A stretch of 64,000 nt of DNA from JABDQA01 sp963759125 (GCA_963759125.1 CAVWXN010000001.1:248001-312000), one strand, 5' to 3'; positions 19,323 to 28,848 are shown, counted from the stretch's first letter. Numbers and translations are program-made. Notes: a model not told the origin generated them from the sequence alone.

Positions 19323-20312
19323 ATGTCAAGACCAGTAACATTATTCACCGGCCAGTGGGCTGATCTGAGTTTCGAAGAGATCTGCAAAAAAGCTTCCGAG
19401 TGGGGTTATGACGGCCTGGAAATTGCCTGCTGGGGGGACCATATGGTGCCCGAGAAAGGTGCCTCGGATATGGATTACATCAACGAAAAACTTGAGATCC
19501 TGAAAAAATACGACCTTCAATGCCATGCCCTGGGAGCTCATCTGGCCGGTCAATGCGTAGGGGACGACTGGGATGAGCGGCTGGACGCGTTTGCTCCAGA
19601 CAAAGTGAAAGGCAACCCCGAAGAAGTCCGTAAATGGGCAACCCAGGAAATGATCAACACCGCAAAAGCCGCAAAAAACATGGGCTGCTATGTGGTTACC
19701 GGCTTTCTCGGCTCGCCTATCTGGAAATACCTCTATAGTTTTCCGCCAACCACAGATGAGATGATAGAGGCGGGGTATCAGAAAATTGTCGATCTCTGGA
19801 CTCCTATTTTTGACGAATTCGATGCGGCGGGTATCAAGTTCGCCCTGGAAGTCCACCCCACCGAAATTGCCTACGATTATTACACAACCTGTAAATTGTT
19901 TGAGGTTTTTGACCGGCGCCCTACCCTGGGGCTGAACTTCGATCCGAGCCATCTGGTCTGGCAGGGTATGGAGGCCCATGTCTTCATCAGCGACTTTCCG
20001 GATCGGATTTATCACGTTCACATGAAGGATGCGGCTGTAACCCTGGACGGCAGAACCGGCATCATCGGCTCCCACCTGCCTTTCGGTGATCTGCGCAGAG
20101 GATGGAATTTCAGGTCACTCGGCCACGGCGATGTGAATTTTGAAGAGATAATTCGCCACCTCAACAGCATCGGTTACGGTGGCCCGTTATCGGTCGAATG
20201 GGAAGACAACGGTATGGACCGGGAATTCGGCGCCGCCGAGTCTGTTGATTTCGTAAAATCGATTAATTTCGCCCCTTCTGATATCGCCTTTGACGGTGAC
20301 ATGAAGAAATAG
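19323..20312 (+). CDS. Sugar phosphate isomerase/epimerase-like TIM barrel
   Basis: 329 residues, xylose-isomerase-like (AP endonuclease 2) fold. Metal and catalytic residues are in FALEVHPTEIAYDYYT (Glu), LNFDPSHLVWQG (Asp, His), HVHMKDA (His) and SVEWEDNGMDRE (Glu). The ATG at 19323 is chosen because GGAGG precedes it by 8 nt; the frame runs back to 19233 inside the upstream gene. With the dehydrogenase upstream it likely acts on a keto-sugar intermediate. The exact reaction cannot be read. Confidence 0.85.
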   Translation: MSRPVTLFTGQWADLSFEEICKKASEWGYDGLEIACWGDHMVPEKGASDMDYINEKLEILKKYDLQCHALGAHLAGQCVGDDWDERLDAFAPDKVKGNPEEVRKWATQEMINTAKAAKNMGCYVVTGFLGSPIWKYLYSFPPTTDEMIEAGYQKIVDLWTPIFDEFDAAGIKFALEVHPTEIAYDYYTTCKLFEVFDRRPTLGLNFDPSHLVWQGMEAHVFISDFPDRIYHVHMKDAAVTLDGRTGIIGSHLPFGDLRRGWNFRSLGHGDVNFEEIIRHLNSIGYGGPLSVEWEDNGMDREFGAAESVDFVKSINFAPSDIAFDGDMKK

Positions 20313-20341
20313 CTGAACCGATTTTCGATAGCACTGAAATC

Positions 20342-21877
20342 ATGGCACATCATACTGACGCTTTGTTGTCTATAAAACAGATAAACAAAGAATTCTCAGG
20401 AGTCCGGGTACTCAATGATATCAGCGTCGATATCATCGGAGGAGAGGTGTTCGGTATTCTTGGTGAGAACGGTGCCGGGAAATCAACCCTATTGAAAATC
20501 ATCTGCGGGGTCTATACTCCTACCAGCGGAACCATAACCCTCAAGGGTACTCCAGTATCCATCACCAGCCCGATGAAGGCTAAACGACTGGGCATCAGCA
20601 TGATTCCCCAGGAATTCAACCTGATCCCGACACTGACCGTCTTTGAGAATATTTTTCTCGGCTCTGAGATAAAAAACGGCGCCCTGCTCAACAAGAAGGC
20701 CATGAGGGAAAAGACCTCCAGCCTGCTGGCAGAATTAAAAACCGAGTTGTCTCCCGACGCACTTATTGCCAATCTTAGTGTGGCTGAAAAACAGATGGTC
20801 GAAATAGCCAAGGCGCTGGTCCATGAATCTGATATCCTCATCATGGACGAACCTACCACCGTCCTTACCAGTGTCGAAGTCGCTGTTCTCTTCGACCTCA
20901 TAGCCCGTCTCAAAGAAAAAAACGTTACCATTCTTTTTATCTCTCACAAACTCAACGAAGTTAAGAAAATCTGCGACAGGATTCTGGTCTTGCGTGATGG
21001 AGATCAGATCTCTGTGAACGATATCGATGAAGTTGATGAACAGGATATGGCCAGAAAAATGGTTGGCCGTGAACTCAGTCAGGTATTCCCGGAAAAATCA
21101 GCTCCGGACGATGAAGAAGTACTCAGGGTCGAAAATCTCAGTGATTCGAAACTTCTTAAAAATATCAGTTTCTCTCTGAAAAAGGGTGAACTGCTCGGTT
21201 TCTCGGGCCTCATCGGAGCCGGCAGGACAGAGCTGGCGGAATGCATCATGGGCCTGCGGCCGAGATCTTCTGGTGATATCTTCGTCAAAGGAGAACAGGC
21301 CCAGATAAATTCGCCATTGGACGCGCTGGATTATAAACTTGCCTATCTATCTGAAGATCGCAAAGGTAAAGGGTTGTTGATGTCCTTCGGTATACCGGAG
21401 AACATCTCGCTGATCTCATTGGCCAAATACACCAATCTTTTCATCAACAAGAAGAAAGTGCAGCAGAGCACGGATGGCTATATAGAAAAATTCGACATCA
21501 AAGCTGCTTCACTAAAAGCAGAGTTGGACCATTTCAGCGGCGGTAACCAGCAGAAGGTATATCTCTCCAAATGGATGGACACCGATCCATTAATTCTGGT
21601 CCTCGACGAACCGACCAGGGGTATAGATGTTAACGCCAAAAGGGAGATCTACCGCTTCATCAATTCTCTGGTTACCCAGGGAGTGTCCTGTGTCCTGATT
21701 TCATCCGAGCTTGAGGAATTAATCGGGCTTTGTACCAGAGTCCTGGTCATGAGAGAGGGCAGGATCAGCGGAGAAATGACAGGTGAGCACATCAACGAAG
21801 AAGAGATCATGTTCAGTGCCGCTGGAGTCAAGGATATGAACCAGGCGACCAAGGAAGAAACGAGTGAAATCCTATAG
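20342..21877 (+). CDS. Sugar ABC importer ATPase (RbsA/MglA type)
   Basis: 511 residues with two fused ABC domains. Domain 1: Walker A GILGENGAGKSTLLK, signature LSVAEKQMVEIAKAL, Walker B ILIMDEPTT. Domain 2: LIGAGRTELAECIMGL in place of Walker A, LSEDRKGKGLL, FSGGNQQKVYLSKW, Walker B LVLDEPTRGID. The degenerate second Walker A is normal for the family. It powers uptake with the permease, whose gene overlaps by 14 bp, and the binding protein at 22874. Substrate is inferred to be a pentose, hexose or polyol. Confidence 0.9.
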   Translation: MAHHTDALLSIKQINKEFSGVRVLNDISVDIIGGEVFGILGENGAGKSTLLKIICGVYTPTSGTITLKGTPVSITSPMKAKRLGISMIPQEFNLIPTLTVFENIFLGSEIKNGALLNKKAMREKTSSLLAELKTELSPDALIANLSVAEKQMVEIAKALVHESDILIMDEPTTVLTSVEVAVLFDLIARLKEKNVTILFISHKLNEVKKICDRILVLRDGDQISVNDIDEVDEQDMARKMVGRELSQVFPEKSAPDDEEVLRVENLSDSKLLKNISFSLKKGELLGFSGLIGAGRTELAECIMGLRPRSSGDIFVKGEQAQINSPLDALDYKLAYLSEDRKGKGLLMSFGIPENISLISLAKYTNLFINKKKVQQSTDGYIEKFDIKAASLKAELDHFSGGNQQKVYLSKWMDTDPLILVLDEPTRGIDVNAKREIYRFINSLVTQGVSCVLISSELEELIGLCTRVLVMREGRISGEMTGEHINEEEIMFSAAGVKDMNQATKEETSEIL

Positions 21878-22823
21878 TTTCGAAGACATAAAGAAAATAG
21901 ATTACTCCAAGTACGCACCACTGTTCGCTCTTGTAATCCTGATACTTCTATCAGCACTGGCCAGCGAGCATTTTCTGAAGTTCAGAAACATCACCAACAT
22001 CCTCCGCCAGGTCTCCTACACCGGCACCATCGCGCTGGGTATGACCTTTGTTATTGTGGCAGCGGGTATTGATCTCTCGGTGGGGTCAATGGTTGCCCTG
22101 GTCGGAGTGTTGGCAATTTACCTGATGAATTATCTCGGCACTTCGGTATTTGCTGTGGTGGCGGCGGTATTTGTGGCGATCCTGGTCGGTTCCCTGTGCG
22201 GAGCGCTGAACGGGCTTATTGTGACCAGAGGTAAAATCACCTCCTTCATCGCCACGCTGGCAACCATGTCCATTTTCAGATCCTTGACGCTCTATGTCAG
22301 CGAGGCTGGTGAAGTAATCTCGTACAACGATATTTATCCTGAAATCGGCGGTGGCTACTTCCTCAACATCCCTTATCCCGTCCTGATTTTTCTTGGGCTG
22401 GCGGTTTTTTTCCATTTTCTCTTGAACAACACCGCTTTCGGAAGGCATGTGTGTGCGGTGGGAGCCAATAAGCAAGTGGCCATATATTCCGCCATCAAGG
22501 TGCGCTGGGTCACCTTCATGACCTTTGTGATCAGCGGCTTTACGGTCGGTGTAACCGCCATTCTTCTGTCTTCCAGGTTAAATTCGGTCAGTCCCGGAGA
22601 TGCCGGTATATTTTACGAACTCGATGCGATTGCCGCTGTCGTCATAGGAGGTACACCCCTTGCGGGGGGCAAGGGAACCATATGGGGCACCGTGATAGGT
22701 GCTATAATTTTGGGGATCATCAACAACATGCTCAACATGCTTGGTGTTTCCCCATATCTGCAGGGAACGGTTAAAGGCCTCATCATCCTGATCGCCGTTC
22801 TCGCACAGTATAAATCCAATTAG
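21864..22823 (+). CDS. Sugar ABC importer permease (RbsC type)
   Basis: 319 residues, about eight to ten membrane helices (LFALVILILLSALASEHFL, GTIALGMTFVIVAAGIDLSVG). The last stretch and AVVIGGTPLAGGKGTIWGT are the family hallmarks for contact with the ATPase. The start is GTG 21864, inside the end of the ATPase gene, indicating translational coupling. Inner membrane. Confidence 0.9.
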   Translation: MKSYSFEDIKKIDYSKYAPLFALVILILLSALASEHFLKFRNITNILRQVSYTGTIALGMTFVIVAAGIDLSVGSMVALVGVLAIYLMNYLGTSVFAVVAAVFVAILVGSLCGALNGLIVTRGKITSFIATLATMSIFRSLTLYVSEAGEVISYNDIYPEIGGGYFLNIPYPVLIFLGLAVFFHFLLNNTAFGRHVCAVGANKQVAIYSAIKVRWVTFMTFVISGFTVGVTAILLSSRLNSVSPGDAGIFYELDAIAAVVIGGTPLAGGKGTIWGTVIGAIILGIINNMLNMLGVSPYLQGTVKGLIILIAVLAQYKSN

Positions 22824-22873
22824 TGTCAAGGCAGGAGTGATCCTGACAAACCTAAAACTCAAGAGGAGAACGT

Positions 22874-23845
22874 ATGAAGAAGACGATGAAAAAAACGTTG
22901 ATGGTGTTAGTGGCAGGCCTGTTTCTGTTTTCCGGCTCGTTGGCGCTGGCGGCGGAAAAGATCAAGGTCGGCGTTTCAGTTCCCTCCGCCGATCATGGCT
23001 GGACCGCCGGGCTGCTCTGGTGGGCCAAGAAAGCAGTAGCGGACATCGAAGCAACCGACAAGGACGTGACCTTTTACGTGGTTGCCGCCAGTTCCGGTAC
23101 AAAACAGGTCGGCGATGTGGAAGACTTGATGGTCAAGGGTATCGACGCCCTCGTCATTCTGCCTCACAATCCTTCAACCTTGCAGAAAGTAGTTGAAGAG
23201 GTCTATGCCTCTGGTATCTACACGGTAGTCGTTGACCGCGAACTCCCTACACCTGCTCAGCATGTATTTATAGCCGGGGACAATCCCGGGCTTGGCAAGG
23301 TCGGTGCTGAATGGCTGGCTGAGGAGATGGGCGGCAAGGGCAAACTGGTCGTGCTTGAAGGCATGTCTATCCCGATCAACAAGCAACGTGTTGATGCCTT
23401 TAATGAAGTCATGAAAAATTATCCTGATATCGAAATCATGGATTCACAGCCGGCCGACTGGTCAACCCAGAAAGCATTGGCGCTGATGGAAAACTATCTC
23501 CAGAAGCACAAGCAAATAGACGCAGTCTGGTGCCAGGACGACGATATGCTCAAAGGCGTGATGCAGGCTATAAAAGAAGCGGGCCGTACGGACATCAAAA
23601 CGGTACTGGGTGGTGCCGGGTCCAAGGACATCATCAAGATGATAATGGATGACGATCCGCTTGTACGTTCCACCGTAACCTATAATCCTTCGATGGTCGC
23701 CTCTGGCATCGTCTTCGGTGTTCAAGGAGCCAGAGGTGAGACCGTAGGAGGACTCTACCACACTCCTTCCCGGGTAATTCTGGCTGCTGACCTGGTTGTT
23801 AAAGAGAATGCCAAAGACTTCTATTTTCCGGAATCTGCCTATTAG
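22874..23845 (+). CDS. Periplasmic sugar-binding protein (RbsB type)
   Basis: 323 residues. Signal peptide at 1-26 (MKKTMKKTLMVLVAGLFLFS, cleaved near ALA-AEK), then a type-1 periplasmic binding fold: VGVSVPSADHGWTAGLLWWA, LVILPHNPSTLQKVVE, TVVVDRELP, AVWCQDDDMLKGVMQA. AAGAGGAG precedes the start. It is the last gene of the operon; a terminator-like hairpin follows at 23875. The tryptophan-rich ligand site suggests a ring sugar or polyol, but this is only a hint. Confidence 0.9.
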   Translation: MKKTMKKTLMVLVAGLFLFSGSLALAAEKIKVGVSVPSADHGWTAGLLWWAKKAVADIEATDKDVTFYVVAASSGTKQVGDVEDLMVKGIDALVILPHNPSTLQKVVEEVYASGIYTVVVDRELPTPAQHVFIAGDNPGLGKVGAEWLAEEMGGKGKLVVLEGMSIPINKQRVDAFNEVMKNYPDIEIMDSQPADWSTQKALALMENYLQKHKQIDAVWCQDDDMLKGVMQAIKEAGRTDIKTVLGGAGSKDIIKMIMDDDPLVRSTVTYNPSMVASGIVFGVQGARGETVGGLYHTPSRVILAADLVVKENAKDFYFPESAY

Positions 23846-23874
23846 GATGATGTTCTGAGAAGTATCTCATTTCC

Positions 23875-23905
23875 ACGGGCCGTCCAGCAATGGGGGGCCC
23901 GTTTT
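23875..23905 (+). terminator. Rho-independent terminator of the sugar operon
   Basis: Stem ACGGGCC / GGCCCGT with a 14-nt loop, followed by TTTTAG. It lies 30 bp after the binding-protein stop and 25 bp before the next start. Confidence 0.65.
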
Positions 23906-23929
23906 AGTTGAAAGCCAAGGGAGAAAACC

Positions 23930-24919
23930 ATGTCCGCACCATTTAAAGCCTATCAGATCACCAAAGATGACGACGGTCAGAAGCTCAGTTTCACCGAGTT
24001 GACAGAAGAAGACCTCATGGACGGTGATGTGACCGTCAGAGTCGAATATTCCACCCTGAACTATAAAGACGGCCTGGCCCTGACCGGCAGCGCCCCGGTG
24101 GTCAGGCGCTTTCCGCTGACGCCGGGTATAGATTTTGCCGGTACGGTTATTTCCTCGGCCAACCCGAGATTCAAGGAAAATGACAGGGTCATCCTCAACG
24201 GTTTCGGCGTCGGTGAAGTCCACAGCGGCGGCTACGCTGAAATCGCCCGGGTCAGCGGTGACTGGCTGGTTGTCAAACCTGAGGGCCTCAGCAGCAGGCA
24301 GGCAATGGCGGTGGGCACGGCAGGCTACACGGCAATGCTCTGTGTGATCGCCCTGGAAAATCATGGCCTCAAAGCCGGAGACGGAACGATTCTCGTCACC
24401 GGAGCCGCCGGCGGAGTAGGCAGTGTCGCCCTGCTGCTGCTGAGCAAACTCGGTTACCGAGTGGCTGCCGTTACCGGACGCCCCGAAGAGGCGGACTATT
24501 TGCGCTCACTGGGGGCCGCAGAAGTACTTGAAAGGCAGCCTTTTTCGGAAAAGGCCCGAGCGCTCGGCAAAGAACTCTGGGCTGGGGCCGTGGACGTGGC
24601 CGGCGGCAACACCCTTGCCAACCTCATCAGTCAGACCTGCTACGGCGGTGCGGTGGCGGCCTGCGGGCTGGCCGAATCGATGGCCCTGCCGACTTCGGTG
24701 GCACCATTTATTCTTCGCGGTGTCACGCTCTACGGCATCGATTCGGTAATGGCCTCACTTGAGAAGCGCGAAGAGGCCTGGCAGCGGGTCGTCGAAGATC
24801 TCGATCTGGACAGACTCGAAACCATGGTCAACGAAATTTCTCTGGCCGATCTGCCGGCGGCGGCGTCAGCGATCATGGCCGGTTCGGTGCGGGGCCGCAC
24901 GGTGGTGAAAATCGGCTGA
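23930..24919 (+). CDS. acuI: Acrylyl-CoA reductase-like MDR enzyme (AcuI/YhdH family)
   Basis: 329 residues, zinc-free medium-chain dehydrogenase/reductase. Matches to AcuI/YhdH: VRVEYSTLNYKDGLALTG near the N-terminus, PLTPGIDFAGTV, NGFGVGEVHSGGYAE, then the NADPH-binding stretch TGAAGGVGSVALLLLSKLGY and the C-terminal GRTVVKIG. The family reduces acryloyl-CoA to propionyl-CoA with NADPH, often in 3-hydroxypropionate or DMSP breakdown. No DMSP genes are visible here, so detoxification or propionate metabolism is equally possible. The family is well supported; the physiological substrate is inferred. Confidence 0.8.
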   Translation: MSAPFKAYQITKDDDGQKLSFTELTEEDLMDGDVTVRVEYSTLNYKDGLALTGSAPVVRRFPLTPGIDFAGTVISSANPRFKENDRVILNGFGVGEVHSGGYAEIARVSGDWLVVKPEGLSSRQAMAVGTAGYTAMLCVIALENHGLKAGDGTILVTGAAGGVGSVALLLLSKLGYRVAAVTGRPEEADYLRSLGAAEVLERQPFSEKARALGKELWAGAVDVAGGNTLANLISQTCYGGAVAACGLAESMALPTSVAPFILRGVTLYGIDSVMASLEKREEAWQRVVEDLDLDRLETMVNEISLADLPAAASAIMAGSVRGRTVVKIG

Positions 24920-24927
24920 ACGGTTCG

Positions 24928-25764
24928 TCAGTAGGTGAAAATGTCATCCCGGACATGATCGAGGGCCGGGAATCTGGTCCTGACGTCTTTAACCGCTTGC
25001 AGCTCGATTTCAGCCGTCACGTTAGTCACCCCGTCCGGGGCCTGGGCGGTCACCAGGCCCCAGGGGTCGACCACCATACTTCTTCCGAAACAAAGGTGAT
25101 TCGGCGGGGCCTCGCCCCACTGCCCGACCCCGACCACCCAGCACAGATTCTCTATGGCCCGGGCCCGCAGCAATACTTCCCAGTGATCCCTGCCGGTCTG
25201 CATGGTAAAAGCGGCAGGCAGCAGAATCACATTGGCACCGTTTAACACAAGCCTTCTGAAAAGCTCCGGAAAACGCAGGTCATAGCAGGTGGCCAGACCG
25301 AAGTTGAACTCGTCGATGGAGAAATGCACGGTTTCCAGGCCGGGGCTGATCACCGCCGATTCCAGATATTTCTTGCCGCCCGGTATTTCCACATCAAACA
25401 GATGGAGTTTTCGATATCTGGCCCGCATCCCCCCGTCCGGGCCGAAGACAACCGCACAATTGTAGACGCTGCCGCCATCCTTCTCCAGAAAGCTCCCGAC
25501 GTGGATATGACACTTGAGATCGGCCGCCTGAGCTCTGATCTTGTCAAGGTAGCCCGAATTTTCGATCGACTGGGCCTGCTCTTTTTTCCTGTTGTCAGGG
25601 CCGATAAAGTCGGCATGCTCCGGCAGCACGATCAGCTCAGCACCCCGGTCTGCCAGTTCATTGATTGCCCGCAGCGCCTCCCCCAGATTGTTCTCCGGTG
25701 AATCACCGCTGTTGAGCTGGGCCATACCGATGGTGATTTTTGTTTTCTTTGATTCAGATGCCAT
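24928..25764 (-). CDS. Carbon-nitrogen hydrolase (nitrilase superfamily, omega-amidase-like)
   Basis: 278 residues with the Glu-Lys-Cys triad: Glu in IVLPEHADFIG, Lys in RYRKLHLFDVEIPGGKK, Cys in GLATCYDLRFPELFRRL. The LFDVEIPGG stretch is typical of omega-amidase / Nit2-like and deaminated-glutathione amidase enzymes, which hydrolyse alpha-ketoglutaramate or deaminated glutathione. It is convergent with acuI (8-bp gap), with no metabolic link evident. Confidence 0.85.
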   Translation of the reverse strand: MASESKKTKITIGMAQLNSGDSPENNLGEALRAINELADRGAELIVLPEHADFIGPDNRKKEQAQSIENSGYLDKIRAQAADLKCHIHVGSFLEKDGGSVYNCAVVFGPDGGMRARYRKLHLFDVEIPGGKKYLESAVISPGLETVHFSIDEFNFGLATCYDLRFPELFRRLVLNGANVILLPAAFTMQTGRDHWEVLLRARAIENLCWVVGVGQWGEAPPNHLCFGRSMVVDPWGLVTAQAPDGVTNVTAEIELQAVKDVRTRFPALDHVRDDIFTY

Positions 25765-25941
25765 AGTGCTGCTCTCCGGGAACCATTAATTATTTCCGGA
25801 TTGAATCCGGTCTATCTCCAGGGTGCCTTGCAAAAACAGGATTTTTTCGATGTACCCTTTAAAATGAAAATTTAAGTGGTATAACAGACCCGTGTAAACT
25901 CGGTAATTACTCCCCGCGTCACTGTAAATAAAGAAAATAGA

Positions 25942-26637
25942 ATGCTTGGTACCATTGTCAACGTCATCGCCATCATCTGCGGCAGTCTTCTTGGACTGCT
26001 GTTTAGAAAGGGCATTCCCGACAACTACAAAGAGATCATCATGAGCGGCATTGGCCTTTCGGTGATCCTCATCGGCGTAAAAAGCGCCTTGAGCTCCGAC
26101 CAGCTGTTGATCGTCATTTTCTCGGTGATCATTGGCGCGGGAATTGGTGAGTTCTTAAAAATTGAAGCCAAACTCGAATCGCTGGGCAGCTATTTTGAAA
26201 ACAGACTGGCAAGTAAATCTAGCGATACCGGATCCTTTGCCCGCGGCTTCGTAACTGCCAGCCTGGTATTCTGTGTCGGTTCCATGGCCATAGTCGGTGC
26301 CCTGGAAAGCGGGCTGACCGGAAACCATCAGACCCTGTTCGCCAAATCAATCTTGGACGGGGTCACTTCGCTGATCTTCGCATCCTCGCTTGGAATCGGG
26401 GTTCTTTTTTCCGGTGTTGCGGTGTTTCTCTACCAGGGGGCGATTACCCTGACCGCCGTATTCATGAAAAACCTACTAGTCGCTGAAACGATTTCCCAGA
26501 TGACCTCGGTCGGCGGTCTTCTTATTCTAGCCATCGGTCTGAACCTGCTGGGAATTACCAAGATCAGGGTGGGGAATCTCCTACCGGGAATATTCCTGCC
26601 GTTGCTCTATTTTGCGATTTGCACTCTTCTTGCCTGA
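25942..26637 (+). CDS. DUF554 family membrane protein
   Basis: 231 residues, about six hydrophobic segments (GTIVNVIAIICGSLLGLLF, LLIVIFSVIIGAGIGEFLKI, FCVGSMAIVGALESGL). This is the YdfK/YqgA-like DUF554 family, thought to be membrane transporters but with no proven substrate. It is convergent with the Cys-rich ferredoxin gene 6 bp away. Confidence 0.85.
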   Translation: MLGTIVNVIAIICGSLLGLLFRKGIPDNYKEIIMSGIGLSVILIGVKSALSSDQLLIVIFSVIIGAGIGEFLKIEAKLESLGSYFENRLASKSSDTGSFARGFVTASLVFCVGSMAIVGALESGLTGNHQTLFAKSILDGVTSLIFASSLGIGVLFSGVAVFLYQGAITLTAVFMKNLLVAETISQMTSVGGLLILAIGLNLLGITKIRVGNLLPGIFLPLLYFAICTLLA

Positions 26638-26643
26638 CCCCAG

Positions 26644-27813
26644 TCAACCCCGTCCGATTTTTCTCAGAATGGTCGTCTTCACCGTCTCCACTACGTAGGG
26701 CGAGAAGCGCTTCTTTTCCTTAAGAATCCGGGCAAAAAGATCGCGCTTGCGATCCGGAGGAAGCCGTCGCTCAACCGGAGAGAGGGACAGTGAACCGCTG
26801 GGACAGGCTGAAATACAGGCGCCACAGCCCAGGCATTTTTGCTCACTGACCCTGGCGATCTTTTCACCATTGGCTTCACTCGGCTCGATGGCTCCGACAT
26901 TGCAATTTTCCCAGCACAAGCCGCAACCGAGGCAGGATTCCTCGTCAACCTGGAGCACAAACGGGGCCTTGGCCACCCCGTCGGGAAATCCCCTCATCAC
27001 GCCTCCGAGCAGCTCACAGCAGCAGGAACAGCAGTTGCAGATGAAGGAGGGCTTGTGCCTGATATTGTCGGTAATGTGGGTAAGGTTGAGACTGCGGGCC
27101 CGATCGAGTACCGCCAGTAGCTCGTCCACGCTGCGTTCTTCGGCAAAGCCGCGCCGCACCATGAACCTGGCAGCGGTTCCCAGAGAGATGCAAATCTCTT
27201 CGGTCGGCGCCTTTTTGGCACAGCGGCCACCCAGGTGCTCCTTTTTGTGGCGGCAATAGCACAGGCCGATTGCCCCATAACCTGCTGTTTTGACGATTTC
27301 TCTGGCACTTTCCCAGGTGGTAACCACCGACTCCACCGGAATATGGTCTTCGTAGGTGAGCGCCCTGGTAAGCTGAGTGGCTGAACCGAACATCTCCCGG
27401 CCCATGGAGTTGTCCGGATCCTCGAACAGATATTCATGCATCAACTGGGCAAGCTCTTCCACCGGTAGATCCTGACGCCGCTTCATAAAAGTGAACTCAA
27501 AAAAACCGATGAGCCCCGGCATCAGCAGGTAGTACTGGCAACCGTTATAAATCAGGTCCAATATCAGACCCTTCTCGGCCATAACCTCCAATATCGGTTC
27601 CAGCCGGTCCTCCGTCCAGCCGGTGGCCCGGGCGAGTTCCCTGAGCGAGGCTTCCTGTAAGGGAAAGCGGGAGGCTACAAAGGCCTCGTCAGCACTGAAC
27701 AGAATGGATAGTATACGTTGCAGCGTATCGCTGTCCGGCAGCCCGATCGGATATTTGTTGAGCCGGTCTATCAACGGGATGATGCTGTCTCTGGAGTCCT
27801 GGTGATGGCCCAT
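26644..27813 (-). CDS. Cys-rich 4Fe-4S protein with N-terminal helical domain
   Basis: 389 residues. Residues 1-110 look like a winged-helix fold (PLQEASLRELARATGWTEDR, then ILEVMAEKGLILDL). The middle holds unusual Cys motifs: IGLCYCRHKKEHLGGRCAKK and FICNCCSCCCELLGG. The C-terminus has two ferredoxin motifs (CLGCGLCWENCNVGAI, CLGCGACISACP). Such proteins are common in Desulfobacterota genomes, but I know no function; electron transfer or redox sensing is possible. The gene begins with ATG 27813 after AAAGGGG. It is on the same strand as, and 48 bp after, the metallo-hydrolase gene. Confidence 0.75.
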   Translation of the reverse strand: MGHHQDSRDSIIPLIDRLNKYPIGLPDSDTLQRILSILFSADEAFVASRFPLQEASLRELARATGWTEDRLEPILEVMAEKGLILDLIYNGCQYYLLMPGLIGFFEFTFMKRRQDLPVEELAQLMHEYLFEDPDNSMGREMFGSATQLTRALTYEDHIPVESVVTTWESAREIVKTAGYGAIGLCYCRHKKEHLGGRCAKKAPTEEICISLGTAARFMVRRGFAEERSVDELLAVLDRARSLNLTHITDNIRHKPSFICNCCSCCCELLGGVMRGFPDGVAKAPFVLQVDEESCLGCGLCWENCNVGAIEPSEANGEKIARVSEQKCLGCGACISACPSGSLSLSPVERRLPPDRKRDLFARILKEKKRFSPYVVETVKTTILRKIGRG

Positions 27814-27861
27814 CTTACCCCTTTTGCATTGACAAGTTCTTTTGGTCAGTCAAGCTCGCCA

Positions 27862-28806
27862 TCACTGTTTCTCTACTACTTGGAAAAAGCGATCCGCCAG
27901 CGGTTCATAGAGATCGATCTCTTTAAGAGAGGATAACAGCAAAGCCGGCTGCGCCAGAAAATCATTCATGAAGACGATCTCAGAAGCCTTTAAGTAGATA
28001 TGGAACGGATCGTTCATAGAGGGAAAAAGATCGCTGATCACCTTGGCTACGGAATTATTGCCGAGGTGCGGCAGCAGATAACTGACCCGGTGCAGCAGTT
28101 TGGTGAGATAGAAGATTATGGTTTGATCGACGCTCTCCACATGCTTACGATGGCCCGGCAGTATCTTTTTGGAGCGCAACCCGGCAAGTTTGACAATGCT
28201 GGCGCAATAGGCCGGGTAATTCATGAAACGGCTGCCGGTTTCCAGGTCGGCATCGAGCAGCGGCGACTGAAATACCCCCCGCAGCAGGATATCGCCGGTC
28301 ACTGCCCAGCCGTTGCCGAAATATACCAGATCGCTCTGCGAATGCCCGGGGCAACCGATGACCTCGATACCCAGATGGGGCGGCAGATCCTCCTCCGCCA
28401 CCAGATAGCGTTCCGGAAACAAGGGGAGCAGTAACGATTTGGTGAATCGTTCCTGCAGCAGTTCCTGATAGGCGCTATCAAAACCCAGATCGGTAATGAG
28501 CGAAAACATGATCGACAGCCGCCGATCAAGCTGTTGGTTCTTGAGAATATCGAGACGGGGAAGGTAGATCTTGGCGTCGCTGACCTGAGCCAGCCAGGCA
28601 GCCTGCCCGTAATGGTCGATGTGGCAGTGGGTAACGATGACGTGACTGAGTCTGGACAGATCCAGGTGATCATTAAGAAAGGACCGGCCCGCCTCGGTGG
28701 GCGGACCGGTGTCGATGAGCACGAGTTCATCGCCGTAGTCCAGCGTATAGCTGTGGACCGGCCCCACCATATAGGGGGTCTCGATGGTATGCTGCACAGG
28801 AATCAT
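27862..28806 (-). CDS. Metallo-beta-lactamase fold hydrolase
   Basis: About 314 residues. The metal site is VIVTHCHIDHYGQAAWL (HxHxDH), with further ligands in GCPGHSQSDLVY and ILPGHRKHVES. The C-terminal LLPHLGNNSVAKVISDLFPS is a helical cap seen in glyoxalase-II-like and LACTB2-like members. Hydrolysis of a thioester or phosphoester is likely; substrate unknown. I place the start at ATG 28806 (MIPVQHTIE). The frame is open to 28833, but those codons run into a palindromic repeat at 28824-28848. It follows the fad operon on the same strand, separated by the repeat pair. Confidence 0.75.
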   Translation of the reverse strand: MIPVQHTIETPYMVGPVHSYTLDYGDELVLIDTGPPTEAGRSFLNDHLDLSRLSHVIVTHCHIDHYGQAAWLAQVSDAKIYLPRLDILKNQQLDRRLSIMFSLITDLGFDSAYQELLQERFTKSLLLPLFPERYLVAEEDLPPHLGIEVIGCPGHSQSDLVYFGNGWAVTGDILLRGVFQSPLLDADLETGSRFMNYPAYCASIVKLAGLRSKKILPGHRKHVESVDQTIIFYLTKLLHRVSYLLPHLGNNSVAKVISDLFPSMNDPFHIYLKASEIVFMNDFLAQPALLLSSLKEIDLYEPLADRFFQVVEKQ

Positions 28807-28823
28807 AGTGGGGATATTACAGT

Positions 28824-28848
28824 GGGGACACAATACCTATCGTGTCCC
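28824..28848 (+). repeat. REP-like palindrome, copy 4
   Basis: Half-site GGGGACACAATA, then CC and TATCGTGTCCC, identical over 25 bp to copy 2 at 10340. It lies between fadE and the metallo-hydrolase. Confidence 0.85.
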
